From contig NZ_JAGSOV010000034.1 in the NCBI RefSeq assembly GCF_023898865.1, positions 124,001 to 188,000 on the forward strand: a stretch of 64,000 bases of DNA, given 5' to 3'. The notes under the pieces were generated by a model. It worked only from the letters and a program-made list of their open reading frames with translations, did not search any database and had not been told where the DNA came from. Position numbers and translations under genes: made by a program. The stretch's first letter is position 1, and every line of letters begins with the position of its first letter. Shown here piece after piece: positions 17,440 through 26,072 of the stretch. This DNA comes from Pseudonocardia humida (lineage in GTDB: Bacteria; Actinomycetota; Actinomycetes; Mycobacteriales; Pseudonocardiaceae).

Positions 17440-18039
17440 GTGCCCCGTACGACCGACGCCCTCACCTTCGCCCTGGAGTTCGCCCGGTCCCCCTGGGACG
17501 TCGCGTCCCTGGCACCCAGCGCGCCCCCCGTCTGCCGGGCACTCGCCCTGCCCGTCCCGGAGACCGGGGACCCCCTGGTGGTCGAGCTGGGCGCCGGCTC
17601 CGGAGTCGTCACCCAGGAGGTGCGGCGGCGGCTGGGCGGACGCGGACGGCACCTGGCCGTCGAGCTCAACCCGCGCTTCGCCGCCACCCTCGCCGAGCGC
17701 TTCCCCGACGTCGACGTGCTGCACGCCGACGCGCGGCAGGTGCCCGATCTCCTCCGCGACCGCGGTCTCCAGGCCGACGTGGTGATCAGCGGCCTGCCGT
17801 GGGCCGCGTTCCCCACCGGTGACGCCCCCTCCCTGCACCAGCGGCTGGCCGGGGCGATGACCGCGCACGGCGCCTTCACCCAGCTCGGCTACGCCGCGAC
17901 CCGCCGGGCCGGCCCGGCCCGCGCCCACCTCGCCCACCTCCACGCGCTGTTCGAGGAGGTCACGACCAGCCGGACGGTCTGGCGCAACCTGCCGCCCGCC
18001 GTCGTCCACACCGCTCGCCGTCCTCGACCGTGCGGCTGA
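17440..18039 (+). CDS. PmtA-like phospholipid/ornithine-lipid N-methyltransferase
   Basis: A 199-residue class I SAM methyltransferase. Motif I reads VVELGAGSGVVTQEV near residue 46, followed by HLAVELNPRFAATLAERFP. The segment VVISGLPWAAFP near 107 and the later GAFTQLGYA near 147 are typical of PmtA enzymes, which methylate phosphatidylethanolamine head groups. In some bacteria a related enzyme methylates the free amine of ornithine lipid. Its place 39 bases after the OlsB/OlsA pair suggests that second role. The GTG start has GAGGAG upstream. An rRNA dimethylase of the KsgA/Erm type is the main alternative. Confidence 0.72.
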   Translation: MPRTTDALTFALEFARSPWDVASLAPSAPPVCRALALPVPETGDPLVVELGAGSGVVTQEVRRRLGGRGRHLAVELNPRFAATLAERFPDVDVLHADARQVPDLLRDRGLQADVVISGLPWAAFPTGDAPSLHQRLAGAMTAHGAFTQLGYAATRRAGPARAHLAHLHALFEEVTTSRTVWRNLPPAVVHTARRPRPCG

Positions 18040-18513
18040 CACAGGACGGATTGCGAAGCACAGGTGCGGTTGGAACTCGAACCGTCGCAGCCGCACACCC
18101 GACAGGTCGAGGCTCTCCAGCACCGCCGGTGTCTCGCCCGGGAACGTCGGGTGCCCGATCTCGTCGAACGCGAGCACCGATTCCACCACCGCGCCGGGCA
18201 GGTCGAGGATGCGCCGGTAGAGGCGGTCGGTGGCCACGACGTCGCCGAGGGTCTCCCGCCGCAGGTAGAGCGGCAGGTTCTTGGGCAGATGCGGAGCGGG
18301 GATCGGGGTATCGCGCAGCAGGGCGTCCATCGCCGCTCGAGCGCGGAGCTCGGCGATTGCGCCATGCGGATGCGTCGGTCGGTCGTCGCCGGCTGGTGGC
18401 TCCGGCTCGGATCGCGGTGGCACGAGCACGATGTTCGTCGAGAACAGCCGGGAGGCCAACACGGTGCGGGGCGAGCGTCCCGACACCCACCCCCGTGACC
18501 GGCCCTCGGACAT
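18040..18513 (-). pseudogene. Internally deleted TylF-like (macrocin O-methyltransferase family) remnant
   Basis: Read leftward, one frame gives the family's N-terminal block (LRRETLGDVVATDRLYRRIL, then DLPGAVVE) joined directly to its C-terminal block (VLAFDEIGHPTFPGETPAVLESL, then a RRFEFQPHLCFAIR end). The central 100-plus residues with the SAM-binding site and metal ligands are missing. The frame then runs without a stop into DNA antisense to the PmtA-like gene. An intact relative has about 240-280 residues. The clean join suggests a recombination deletion rather than slow decay. Confidence 0.6.
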
Positions 18514-18528
18514 CCCGTGACGAGTCGT

Positions 18529-19122
18529 TCAGACGCTGCCGCCCACCGGCACCAGCCCGCTGGGGAGCGCGGCGACGGTGATCCGGCGGTCGTGCGGTTC
18601 GGCCGGGAGCTCGTCGACCAACTCCTCGTCGTTGAGCACGACCACCAGCGGAACCCCGGGGGCGACGAGGGACAGGGTCCGGTCGTAGTACCCGCCGCCT
18701 TGCCCGAGCCTCACGCCACGTCGGTCCGCGGCCAGCGCGGGCAGCAGGATCGTGGTGGCCCGGCTGACCGCATCGGCGCCCAGGCGCGGCCCGGTCGGCT
18801 CGGCGATGCCGAAGGGGCCCGGCGCCAGCGCCCCCGGCCCCTCGTACGCGGCCCACTGCAGCGGTCCCGGCGGAACCGGCACGACCGGCAGCAGGATCTC
18901 CCGTCCGGTCTCCCGCAGGACCTCGAGCGCCCCCGCGGACCACGGTTCGCTGCGGCTCGGGACGTAGGCGCAGACCGGCCCGCTGCCGGTCGCGACCAGG
19001 CGCGCGAGGATCGCGGTCAGCGCCTCGGCCCGTGCGGCGCGGACCGGCGCCGGTATCGCCCGCCGGGCCGCCCGCAGCCGCGCCCGCAACGCCGCCTTGC
19101 TCTCGCCCGCGCTCGATGCCAT
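18529..19122 (-). CDS. 5-formyltetrahydrofolate cyclo-ligase
   Basis: A 197-residue enzyme that uses ATP to convert 5-formyl- to 5,10-methenyltetrahydrofolate. The family is read from KAALRARLRAARRAI at the start, and the nucleotide-binding loop GVRLGQGGGYYDRTL near 145. The length is typical. The ATG at 19122 was chosen because the conserved N-terminal helix begins just after it; a longer frame upstream is arginine-rich and spurious. It is divergent from a methenyl-THF cyclohydrolase/cyclodeaminase-type gene, which fits a one-carbon salvage unit. Confidence 0.85.
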   Translation of the reverse strand: MASSAGESKAALRARLRAARRAIPAPVRAARAEALTAILARLVATGSGPVCAYVPSRSEPWSAGALEVLRETGREILLPVVPVPPGPLQWAAYEGPGALAPGPFGIAEPTGPRLGADAVSRATTILLPALAADRRGVRLGQGGGYYDRTLSLVAPGVPLVVVLNDEELVDELPAEPHDRRITVAALPSGLVPVGGSV

Positions 19123-19206
19123 CCGACGATGCTGCACGATCGCTCGCCCGACTGCCCCGCGCGAACACCTCCGGCGGCATCGGGCCGCCGAAGCGATACT
19201 CCAGCG

Positions 19207-19887
19207 GTGCCTCACCCTCCGACGAACCCCAGCCCCCCGTCCGCGACGCCCACCGGGCAGGAGCTGCAGAGCCAGACCCTCGGTGAGTTCCTCGTCCAGC
19301 TGGCGGCGCGGCTACCGGCGCCCGGCGCCGGCGCCACCGCCGCTGTCGAGGCTGCGCTGTCGGCCTCGCTGATCGCGATGGTCGGGCGGTTCACGACCGA
19401 CGACGAGCACGCCGACGCGATCCGCGAGATCGTCGAGGCGGCCGACGCCCAGCGCGAGGCGTGCATGGCGGCGGCAGCGGCGGACGAATCGGCGTTCGCC
19501 GCCGTGGCCGAGGCGATGGGGATGCCCAGCACCAGCGAGCGGGAGAAGGACGCTCGGCGCGCCGCCCTCGCCGGCGCGCAACGGGATGCGGCGCAACCAC
19601 CGCGCGCGGTGATCCACGCCGCGACCGAGCTCGTGTCGTTGGCCGAGCGGCTGCTCCCGATCGCCAACGCCAACCTGGTCAGCGACGTCGCCGCGGCCAC
19701 GGCCGCGGCCCGGGCGGCGGCCTCGACGGCGCGCCTGGCGGTCGAGACGAACCTGCGCGGGATCACCGACGAGCACGACCGGGCCGACCTGACCTCGGCC
19801 CTGGCCCGCGTCGACGACGTGGCGCAACGGGCGGACGTGGTCGAGGAGGCGGTTCGCGGGCGGATCAGCGGTCGGGACGCGGGCTGA
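19207..19887 (+). CDS. Cyclodeaminase/cyclohydrolase family protein (FTCD-C)
   Basis: A 226-residue helical protein matching the C-terminal domain of formiminotransferase-cyclodeaminase. The conserved opening is visible as SQTLGEFLVQLAARLPAPGAGATAA near residue 20-45 (read in two parts), followed by long alanine-rich helices. Stand-alone members convert formimino- or methenyltetrahydrofolate. The start is a GTG, and the first 18 residues are proline-rich. It is divergent, by 84 bases, from the 5-formyl-THF cyclo-ligase. Its last 23 bases overlap the end of the convergent MFS gene. Confidence 0.8.
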   Translation: MPHPPTNPSPPSATPTGQELQSQTLGEFLVQLAARLPAPGAGATAAVEAALSASLIAMVGRFTTDDEHADAIREIVEAADAQREACMAAAAADESAFAAVAEAMGMPSTSEREKDARRAALAGAQRDAAQPPRAVIHAATELVSLAERLLPIANANLVSDVAAATAAARAAASTARLAVETNLRGITDEHDRADLTSALARVDDVAQRADVVEEAVRGRISGRDAG

Positions 19888-21109
19888 TCGTGCGCCGGTG
19901 CAGCACCAGCCGCAGCAGCAGCGCGATGACCGTCAGCGCGATGACGGCGATGGCGTAGACCTCGGTGGTGGCCAGCAGCCCGACCGCGCCGGTGGCGAAG
20001 CCCGCGGCCACCGCCGGGACGCTGAAGGCCAGGTACGCGATCACGTAGACCACGGCGAAGAGCGCGCCCCGCTCGTGCGGGGCCGCGATGCGGGCGAACG
20101 TGCCGAAGGTGGCCAGTGATCCCGCGCCGAACCCGAGGCCCGCCACGGCGGTCCCGACCACGGCGACGACGGCGCTGCCGGTGGTGGTGCCGACGAGCGT
20201 GATGAGGGTTCCGAGGCCGAGGGACACGGCCGCGGGCACGAGCATCCCCGGCGCCGACCGGTGGCGCAGCAGGAACGACGTCACCGCACCGGTGGCGCAC
20301 AGCACGGAGACGACCAGCCCGCCGACCAGGTGGTTGCGCAGGCCGAAGACCTCCGCCACCACCGACGGTCCGAGGGAGAGGTAGAGCCCGCTGAGCGCCC
20401 ACAGGGCGATCAGGATCGGAGCGACGGTCAGGACGTCGGCGCGCAGGCGGGCGGGGACACCGACCCGCGGCCGCAGCGACGCCAGCGCCCCCGGTCGGCG
20501 CTCGGTGGGTTCGGGCATCACCGCCACCGCCACTGCCGCGAGCACCGACGCGACCAGCAGGACGAGGTAGACCAGTCGGGTCGGCCACGGCGCGAACTCC
20601 ACCAGCGCGCCGCTGCCCAGCGCGCCCACCGCCAGGCCACCGACCGGCGCCACCGAGTTGACGACCCCGGCGCGGCCCGGCGCCCGCTCCAGGTCGACCA
20701 GCGCGGCCGACAGCGTGGTGATCGCCGCGCCGGTGGCGATGCCCTGCAGGAACCGCGCGACCGAGAGCACCACGACGTCCCCGGCGACCACGAACAACGC
20801 CAGCGCCACGATCTGCAGCCCGATCGCCGCGCCGAGCACCGGTCGGCGGCCCACGTGGTCGGACAGGCCGCCGACCACCAGCAGGGAGCCGAGCAGGCCG
20901 ACCACGTACACCGCGAAGACGACGGTGAGCACACCCGAGGAGAAGCCCCACAGCCGCTGGTAGACGACGTAGAGCGGGGACGGTGCGCTCGCCGTGGCGA
21001 GGAACAGCACGATGATCGCGGCCACCGCGACGAAGTGCCGCAACGAGCCCGCGCCCGCTGCGCCGTCCGCCGCCCGTGGATCCGCTCCGACCCCGATCGC
21101 CTCGGTCAT
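19865..21109 (-). CDS. MFS transporter (12 TM)
   Basis: A 414-residue major facilitator with about twelve hydrophobic helices. The loop-2/3 motif reads GGLSDHVGRRPVLG near residue 82, and the family opening SAPSPLYVVYQRLWGFS near 45 is the one seen in actinomycete drug exporters. The ATG at 21109 has a GGGGG ribosome site. It is divergent from a TetR repressor 88 bases away, the usual arrangement for an inducible exporter. Its C-terminus overlaps the convergent folate gene by 23 bases. Confidence 0.85.
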   Translation of the reverse strand: MTEAIGVGADPRAADGAAGAGSLRHFVAVAAIIVLFLATASAPSPLYVVYQRLWGFSSGVLTVVFAVYVVGLLGSLLVVGGLSDHVGRRPVLGAAIGLQIVALALFVVAGDVVVLSVARFLQGIATGAAITTLSAALVDLERAPGRAGVVNSVAPVGGLAVGALGSGALVEFAPWPTRLVYLVLLVASVLAAVAVAVMPEPTERRPGALASLRPRVGVPARLRADVLTVAPILIALWALSGLYLSLGPSVVAEVFGLRNHLVGGLVVSVLCATGAVTSFLLRHRSAPGMLVPAAVSLGLGTLITLVGTTTGSAVVAVVGTAVAGLGFGAGSLATFGTFARIAAPHERGALFAVVYVIAYLAFSVPAVAAGFATGAVGLLATTEVYAIAVIALTVIALLLRLVLHRRTISPRPDR

Positions 21110-21162
21110 GCCACCCCCTGCGTCAGCCGGACGACGGTAACACGATCGCAAACATCACTGCG

Positions 21163-21191
21163 TTAACCACTGCAGCGATCGATGCGATAAT
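21163..21191 (+). promoter_or_regulatory. Candidate promoter for TetR gene, apparently leaderless
   Basis: A TTAACC -35-like box and a GATAAT -10 box are 17 bases apart. The -10 box ends six bases before the ATG at 21198, so transcription would begin at or next to the start codon. No ribosome site is visible, which agrees with leaderless translation. Confidence 0.45.
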
Positions 21192-21197
21192 CACCGC

Positions 21198-21803
21198 ATG
21201 ACCGCGCCCGAACCGGTCCTGGCCGCCCGGCCCGGTGGACGCTCGGCCCGGATCCGCGCAGCGGTGCACCGCGCCGTCGTCCAGCTCGTCGCCGAGGACC
21301 CCGCCGACGGCCTGACCGTCCCGATCGTGGCCGCCCGCGCCGGGGTGCACGCGACCACCGTCTACCGTCGGTGGCGCACGGTCGGCGAGCTGCTGTCCGA
21401 CGTCGCCACCAGCCGGTTCTCCGGCGAGATCGTCGTGCCCGACACCGGCTCCCTGCGCGGGGACCTGCGCCGCTGGGCCGCCGACGTGGCCACCGACCTG
21501 GCCGACCCCGACGTGCTGGCGCTCATGCGGGCCGCCCTCGGCGCCGGCGGTCAGCAGGGCGCCTGCGCGTGCCGCGGCGACCGCGAGCGCCAGCTCGCCG
21601 CGATGATCGAGCGGGAGCGCGCCCGCCGCAGTGGTCCGGTCCCCAGCGTCGAGCGTGCCGCCGACGTGCTGCTCGGCCCCCTCTACTACCGCGCGATCTT
21701 CGCCAACGCGCCCGGCAGCCCGGAGTGGGCCCGCGATCTCGTCGACATCCTGCTCCCCGGCCCGGTCGACCCCACCGACGACGGGGCTCGATCCCGCGCC
21801 TGA
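21198..21803 (+). CDS. TetR-family repressor of the adjacent MFS gene
   Basis: A 201-residue TetR protein. The HTH is at about residues 16-62 (IRAAVHRAVVQLVAEDPADG, then HATTVYRRWRTVGELLSDV). The ligand domain contains a TetR_C-like helical region and an unusual CACRG pair of cysteines near 118, which could act in redox or metal sensing, though this is speculation. It is divergent from an MFS exporter, which it probably represses. Confidence 0.83.
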   Translation: MTAPEPVLAARPGGRSARIRAAVHRAVVQLVAEDPADGLTVPIVAARAGVHATTVYRRWRTVGELLSDVATSRFSGEIVVPDTGSLRGDLRRWAADVATDLADPDVLALMRAALGAGGQQGACACRGDRERQLAAMIERERARRSGPVPSVERAADVLLGPLYYRAIFANAPGSPEWARDLVDILLPGPVDPTDDGARSRA

Positions 21804-21873
21804 TCGCACCCCCGCACTGCGGTGAACCCCTGCCGGTGCCCGAAACCCGCTCGACACCGAGGAGGTTCCACCG

Positions 21874-22662
21874 ATGTCCGCTCCCGACCCCCCCACCCCG
21901 TCGTTCGACCTGAGCGGCCTGATCGCGCTGGTCACCGGCTCCAGCCGGGGCATCGGCCGGACCCTGGCCGACGGGCTCGCCGCGGCGGGCGCGACCGTGG
22001 TGCTCAACGGGCTCGACGAGGCCCGCCTCGACCGGGCCCGCGCCGAGCTCGCCGCCGACCACGGTCGCGACCGCGTCCACGCGTCGCCCTTCGACATCAC
22101 CGACGAGGACCAGGTGTCCGCCGCCGTCGCCGGCATCGAGGACGACATCGGCCCGATCGGCATCCTGGTCAACAACGCGGGCATCCAGCACCGGGTCCCC
22201 CTGCTCGACCTCGAGCTGGCCGACTGGCGGCGCGTCGTCGAGCACGACCTCACGGGCGCCTTCGTCGTCGGCCGCGCCGTGGCCCGCGGGATGGTCGGAC
22301 GCCGCCGCGGAAAGATCATCAACATCGGGTCCGTCCAGTCCGAGCTGGCTCGCCCGACCATCGCCGCATACACGGCGGCGAAGGGCGGCCTGCGCAACCT
22401 CACCCGCGCCATGGCCGCCGAATGGGGTAGGGCCGACGTGCAGGCCAACTCCATCGCCCCGGGCTACCTCCACACCGAGATGACCCAGAACCTGGTCGAC
22501 GACCCGGCGTTCAACGCCTGGGTGGTCGGCCGCACCCCGGCCGGGCGGTGGGGCACCGGCGCGGACCTCGTCGGACCCACCGTCTGGCTCGCCTCCTCGG
22601 CCTCGGACTACGTCAACGGGCAGACCATCTTCATCGACGGCGGCATGACGGCGGTCGTGTGA
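21874..22662 (+). CDS. SDR oxidoreductase, gluconate 5-dehydrogenase-like
   Basis: A 262-residue short-chain dehydrogenase. The cofactor loop TGSSRGIGRT is at 20-29, NNAGIQ near 90, and the catalytic Ser-Tyr-Lys are within SVQSELARPTIAAYTAAKGG near 146-163. The C-terminal IFIDGGM is standard. Closest in feel is gluconate 5-dehydrogenase (IdnO/Gno), which interconverts gluconate and 5-ketogluconate. A GAGGAGG ribosome site precedes the ATG. It stands alone between TetR and the ASCH gene, so the substrate is not fixed by context. Confidence 0.78.
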   Translation: MSAPDPPTPSFDLSGLIALVTGSSRGIGRTLADGLAAAGATVVLNGLDEARLDRARAELAADHGRDRVHASPFDITDEDQVSAAVAGIEDDIGPIGILVNNAGIQHRVPLLDLELADWRRVVEHDLTGAFVVGRAVARGMVGRRRGKIINIGSVQSELARPTIAAYTAAKGGLRNLTRAMAAEWGRADVQANSIAPGYLHTEMTQNLVDDPAFNAWVVGRTPAGRWGTGADLVGPTVWLASSASDYVNGQTIFIDGGMTAVV

Positions 22663-22743
22663 CGAGGGGCGGCGGCCGCCCGGCCGCCGGTGAGCCGGCC
22701 GACATGCGCTGCGCCCCAGGCCGACGCCACTAGCCTGGGCGGC

Positions 22744-23532
22744 GTGAGGATCCGTCCGGACGAGTTGGCGGCCATCAAGGCCGGCGCCGTCGACGTCGGC
22801 TTCCGCCGCTGGGACCGGCCGCGCGTCGTGGTCGGCACCAGGATGCGCACGGCGGTCGGGCTGGTCGAGGTCACCTCCGTCGAACCAGTCGAGGAGTCCG
22901 CGATCACCGAGGACGACGCCCGCCGGGCCGGCGCGGCGTCCCTGGACGCGCTGCGCCGCGGACTGGCCGGCCGCGCGGACCGCCCGGTGTTCCGGGTCGG
23001 CCTGCGCTGGGCCGGCGAGGACCCGCGGATCGCGCTGCGGCGGCGCCCACCGACGCCGGACGAGCTCGCCGCCATCAAGGCCCGTCTGGACCGCCTCGAC
23101 GCCGCGTCGGCCGTCGGGCCGTGGACCCGGCAGACCCTGGCGGCCATCGACCGCTGCCCCGAGGTCCGCGCGCCGGACCTGGCCGCCGCGCTCGGTCGCG
23201 ACACCGCGTCCTTCAAGCGCGACGTGCGCAAGCTCAAGGAGCTCGGGCTGACCGAGTCGCTCGACATCGGCTACCGGCTCTCCCCCCGCGGCGAGGCGGT
23301 GGTCGACGACGGCGGCCCACCCCGCGACCGGCCCGCGCCCCCGACCGGCACCCGGCTGCCTGCGATCGGCGCGCCGGCCGCGCGCGCCCTCGCCGCCGCC
23401 GGCCTCAGCACGCTCGAAGCGGTCGCCGCGGTCCCCGAGCGGGAGCTGGCGGCCCTGCACGGCGTCGGCCCGATCGCCCTGGCGAAGCTGCGGGACGCGT
23501 TGACCGCGAAGGGCCTCGCCCGACCGTCCTGA
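22744..23532 (+). CDS. ASCH-like / winged-helix / HhH protein
   Basis: A 262-residue protein of three parts. Residues 1-100 look like an ASCH/PUA-type RNA-binding barrel (AIKAGAVDVGFRRWDRP, then RTAVGLVEVTSVEPV). Residues 115-185 look like a winged helix (APDLAAALGRDTASFKRDVRKL). Residues 210-262 form a helix-hairpin-helix pair (LPAIGAPAARALAAAGLST, then LHGVGPIALAKL). The combination suggests nucleic-acid binding with no visible catalytic domain. Function is unknown. The GTG at 22744 was chosen from the position of the conserved RIRPDELAAIK opening. Confidence 0.7.
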   Translation: MRIRPDELAAIKAGAVDVGFRRWDRPRVVVGTRMRTAVGLVEVTSVEPVEESAITEDDARRAGAASLDALRRGLAGRADRPVFRVGLRWAGEDPRIALRRRPPTPDELAAIKARLDRLDAASAVGPWTRQTLAAIDRCPEVRAPDLAAALGRDTASFKRDVRKLKELGLTESLDIGYRLSPRGEAVVDDGGPPRDRPAPPTGTRLPAIGAPAARALAAAGLSTLEAVAAVPERELAALHGVGPIALAKLRDALTAKGLARPS

Positions 23533-23571
23533 GCAGGCGGGATCCGCAGACCAGGAGGACCGCGACGGCGG

Positions 23572-25104
23572 TCACGGACGCAGGTCGAGCACCTCGACGG
23601 GGGCGTCGGCCCACAGCCGGCGGGACGCGGCCTCCGGGTAGGCGCGGACCCCGCCGCGGTCGCCGGTGTCGAACACCCGCGTCAGCTCCCGCTGGGCGTC
23701 GTAGGGCGCCCAACCGGGATCGCCGTCGCGCGCGAACGCCGTCCAGGCGGCCCGCATCTGCTCGGAGACCTCCACCGCCTCGGCCGTGGGCGGGCTGCCG
23801 AGCACCATGAGGGCGAGCCCCCGGTCGAGCACCCCGAAGACGAGGGGGACGTCGAGCGCGTGGCAGGCCCCGAGCACGCCGCCGATGGCGGGCGAGGGCC
23901 AGGTGAGCTCGTAGAGGTGGCTGCGTCCTCCCCCGGCGGTGTGCGCGACGGCCAGTTCCACGCTGGGCATCCGGAACATCCGGTCGGAGTGCACGGTGGC
24001 GTAGAGCTCCTCCGCGCCGGCCTCCGGGAACGCCTCCCGGTAGCGCTGCGCGGCGTCGGGACCGGGGCCGAACGTGGCCAGCGCCTGTGCCGCCATCCCC
24101 TCGGTGACCGCCCCGACCAGCCCGCCCAGGGCCAGGAACAGCCGCCACTCGTCGCGGTTGTGGCCGACCACCAGTGCCACGTCCCGCGCGGTGCCGGCGG
24201 CCAGGCCGGTCCACGGGTCGGTCGGCAGGACCTCCCCGTCGACCACCGGGGAGAACGGCGTGGGCGTGCTGGCCACCAGGCCCCAGCTCGTCATGGTGGG
24301 CATCCGCCGGTCCAGCTCGGCCAGCGCGTCCAGCAGCCGCTCGGGCGCCACGTCGGCGAGCGCGGCCGCGGTGGGGTCGAGCCCGAGCGGACGGCACAGC
24401 TGCACCGCGGCGTCGCGGGCCAGCACCGGGGTGAAGAACGTGCCCGGCACGCTCTGCGCGATCGCCCGCCCGAACAGGCCCGCGGCCGCGGGCATGACCA
24501 GCAGCGACGCGATCGAACCGGCCCCTGCGGACTCACCGAAGACGGTGACCCGCGCCGGGTCGCCGCCGAAGGCGGCGATGTTGTCCCGCACCCAGGCCAG
24601 CGCGGCCACCTGGTCGAGCAGCCCCCGGTTCGCCGGTGCGCCGTCGAGCTGCGCGAAGCCCTCCACCCCGACCCGGTGGTTGGCGGTCACCACGACCGCA
24701 CCGCTGCGTGCGAGGGTCGCGCCGTCGTAGGCGGGTTCGGCCGAGGACCCCAAGCGGTAGGCGCCGCCGTAGATCCACACCATCACCGGCAGGCCGGTCG
24801 CGCCCGGATCGGGCGACCAGACGTTGAGCGTCAACCACTCGGTCGGGTCGTGCCGCACCGGGCCGGCCGGGCCGGTCACCGGAGGGGGCGGACCCATCAG
24901 CGACTGCGGCGGTGGCGGACCGAACACGTCCGCCTCCCGCACCCCGTCCCACGGCGCGGCGGGCGCAGGCGCCTGGAAGCGGTGGCGGCCCACCGGCGGC
25001 GCGGCGAAGGGGATGCCGCGGAACACCGCCACCCCGCCTTCCACCCGGCCGCGCACCTCCCCGGCGCTGGTGCTGATCACCGGGTGCGTGGTCGCTGCGG
25101 TCAC
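23572..25104 (-). CDS. Type B carboxylesterase
   Basis: A 510-residue alpha/beta hydrolase of the carboxylesterase type B family. The nucleophile elbow GESAGAG has Ser192, and the oxyanion stretch IYGGAY is at 111-116. A later HALDVPLVF segment near 405 supplies the likely His, and the acid is expected near 310. There is no signal peptide, so it is cytoplasmic. The GTG at 25104 has GAGGAG eight bases upstream and was preferred over a longer frame. It sits beside the IclR gene, transcribed in the same direction after it, so it could belong to the same regulon, though nothing proves it. Confidence 0.85.
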   Translation of the reverse strand: MTAATTHPVISTSAGEVRGRVEGGVAVFRGIPFAAPPVGRHRFQAPAPAAPWDGVREADVFGPPPPQSLMGPPPPVTGPAGPVRHDPTEWLTLNVWSPDPGATGLPVMVWIYGGAYRLGSSAEPAYDGATLARSGAVVVTANHRVGVEGFAQLDGAPANRGLLDQVAALAWVRDNIAAFGGDPARVTVFGESAGAGSIASLLVMPAAAGLFGRAIAQSVPGTFFTPVLARDAAVQLCRPLGLDPTAAALADVAPERLLDALAELDRRMPTMTSWGLVASTPTPFSPVVDGEVLPTDPWTGLAAGTARDVALVVGHNRDEWRLFLALGGLVGAVTEGMAAQALATFGPGPDAAQRYREAFPEAGAEELYATVHSDRMFRMPSVELAVAHTAGGGRSHLYELTWPSPAIGGVLGACHALDVPLVFGVLDRGLALMVLGSPPTAEAVEVSEQMRAAWTAFARDGDPGWAPYDAQRELTRVFDTGDRGGVRAYPEAASRRLWADAPVEVLDLRP

Positions 25105-25215
25105 GGGTCTCCTCGGGCTCGCCACGGATCGACGCACGTCCACGCCGACAGCTGCCAGCATGCCGCCGAGGCTCGGCCCCCGCCACGACGCAGAGCGGGC
25201 CCGTCCCAGCAGTCG

Positions 25216-26004
25216 TCAGCGGACGGTGCGGTTGCCGTACTCGAGGGACAGTCGGGCCTTCACGCCCAGCAGCGTTTCGACGATGAAGTCCTCCCGGCCA
25301 CCGTCGAGGCGGCTCTTGGGCACCGAGATGCTCAGCCCGTCGATCGCGGGACGGGCGAAGGGCAGCGCCACGCCGAAGCAGCGGACGCCCACGCAGGACT
25401 CGTCGCTCTCCGCCGCGTAGCCGAGCCGGGCCGCCTCGTCGATGATCGCCAGCACCGCGTCCCGGTCGGTCACCGTGTGGGCGGTGATCGGCTCGATGGC
25501 GTCGGGGACGAGGCCGGCGCGGACGGTCTCCGGGTGCTCGGCGAGGATCGCGCGGCCGAGAGCGGTCGAGTAGGCCGGCAGCTGCCGACCGACCGGGGAG
25601 TGCATGCGCAGGGGGTGCACGGACTCGCGCTTGGCGGTGTAGACGACGTGCGCGCCGTTGAGCCGGCCCAGGTTCACGGTCTCCTCGGTGAGGGCGGCGA
25701 GCTCGTCCATCACCGATGCGGCGCGGGACAGGAAGGGGTCCCCGGCCAGGTAGGCCGAGCTGGCCACCAGCGACCGGATGCCCAGCTGGTACACGCTGCC
25801 GGTCGGGTCGGTCTGCAGCCAGCCGCGGTCGGTCATCGTCCGCAGGAGGGCGTGCAGGCTGCTCTTCGGGATGCCCAGCCGGGTCGAGAGCTGCAGCTGG
25901 GTGCCCGGACCGTTCGCCGCGATCTCGTCGAGCAGGTCCAGGGCGCGGGCGGCCGACTTGACCGCACCCCCGGGGGTGCCGTTCGTCGTCACCTGCAGCT
26001 GCAT
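25216..26004 (-). CDS. IclR-family regulator of the kdu operon
   Basis: A 262-residue IclR regulator. The winged HTH is at about 15-75 (AARALDLLDEIAANGPGTQ, then GIPKSSLHALLRTMTDRGWL). The effector domain follows, with the typical LGRAILAEHP near 150 and a GVRCFGVALP stretch near 205. The ATG at 26004 has AGGAGG nine bases upstream. It is divergent from kduI. IclR proteins in this setting (KdgR type) bind keto-deoxy sugar acids such as KDG, which would relieve repression. Candidate operators lie between the two genes. Confidence 0.85.
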   Translation of the reverse strand: MQLQVTTNGTPGGAVKSAARALDLLDEIAANGPGTQLQLSTRLGIPKSSLHALLRTMTDRGWLQTDPTGSVYQLGIRSLVASSAYLAGDPFLSRAASVMDELAALTEETVNLGRLNGAHVVYTAKRESVHPLRMHSPVGRQLPAYSTALGRAILAEHPETVRAGLVPDAIEPITAHTVTDRDAVLAIIDEAARLGYAAESDESCVGVRCFGVALPFARPAIDGLSISVPKSRLDGGREDFIVETLLGVKARLSLEYGNRTVR

Positions 26005-26072
26005 CGCAGACACCTCCTGGTCGTGCATGCGCCTCGTACGCGCATCACCGGTCGAATCGTAACCCGCCGATC

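Noticed and set aside
18529..19215. Longer start for the 5-formyl-THF cyclo-ligase
   Set aside because: The extra 31 residues are Arg/Cys-rich, absent from the family, and lie in the divergent promoter region.
21110..21162. Possible TetR operator between the MFS and TetR genes
   Set aside because: Only imperfect repeats (two CACTGC copies, a GTTAAC core). No convincing palindrome of the usual TetR length.
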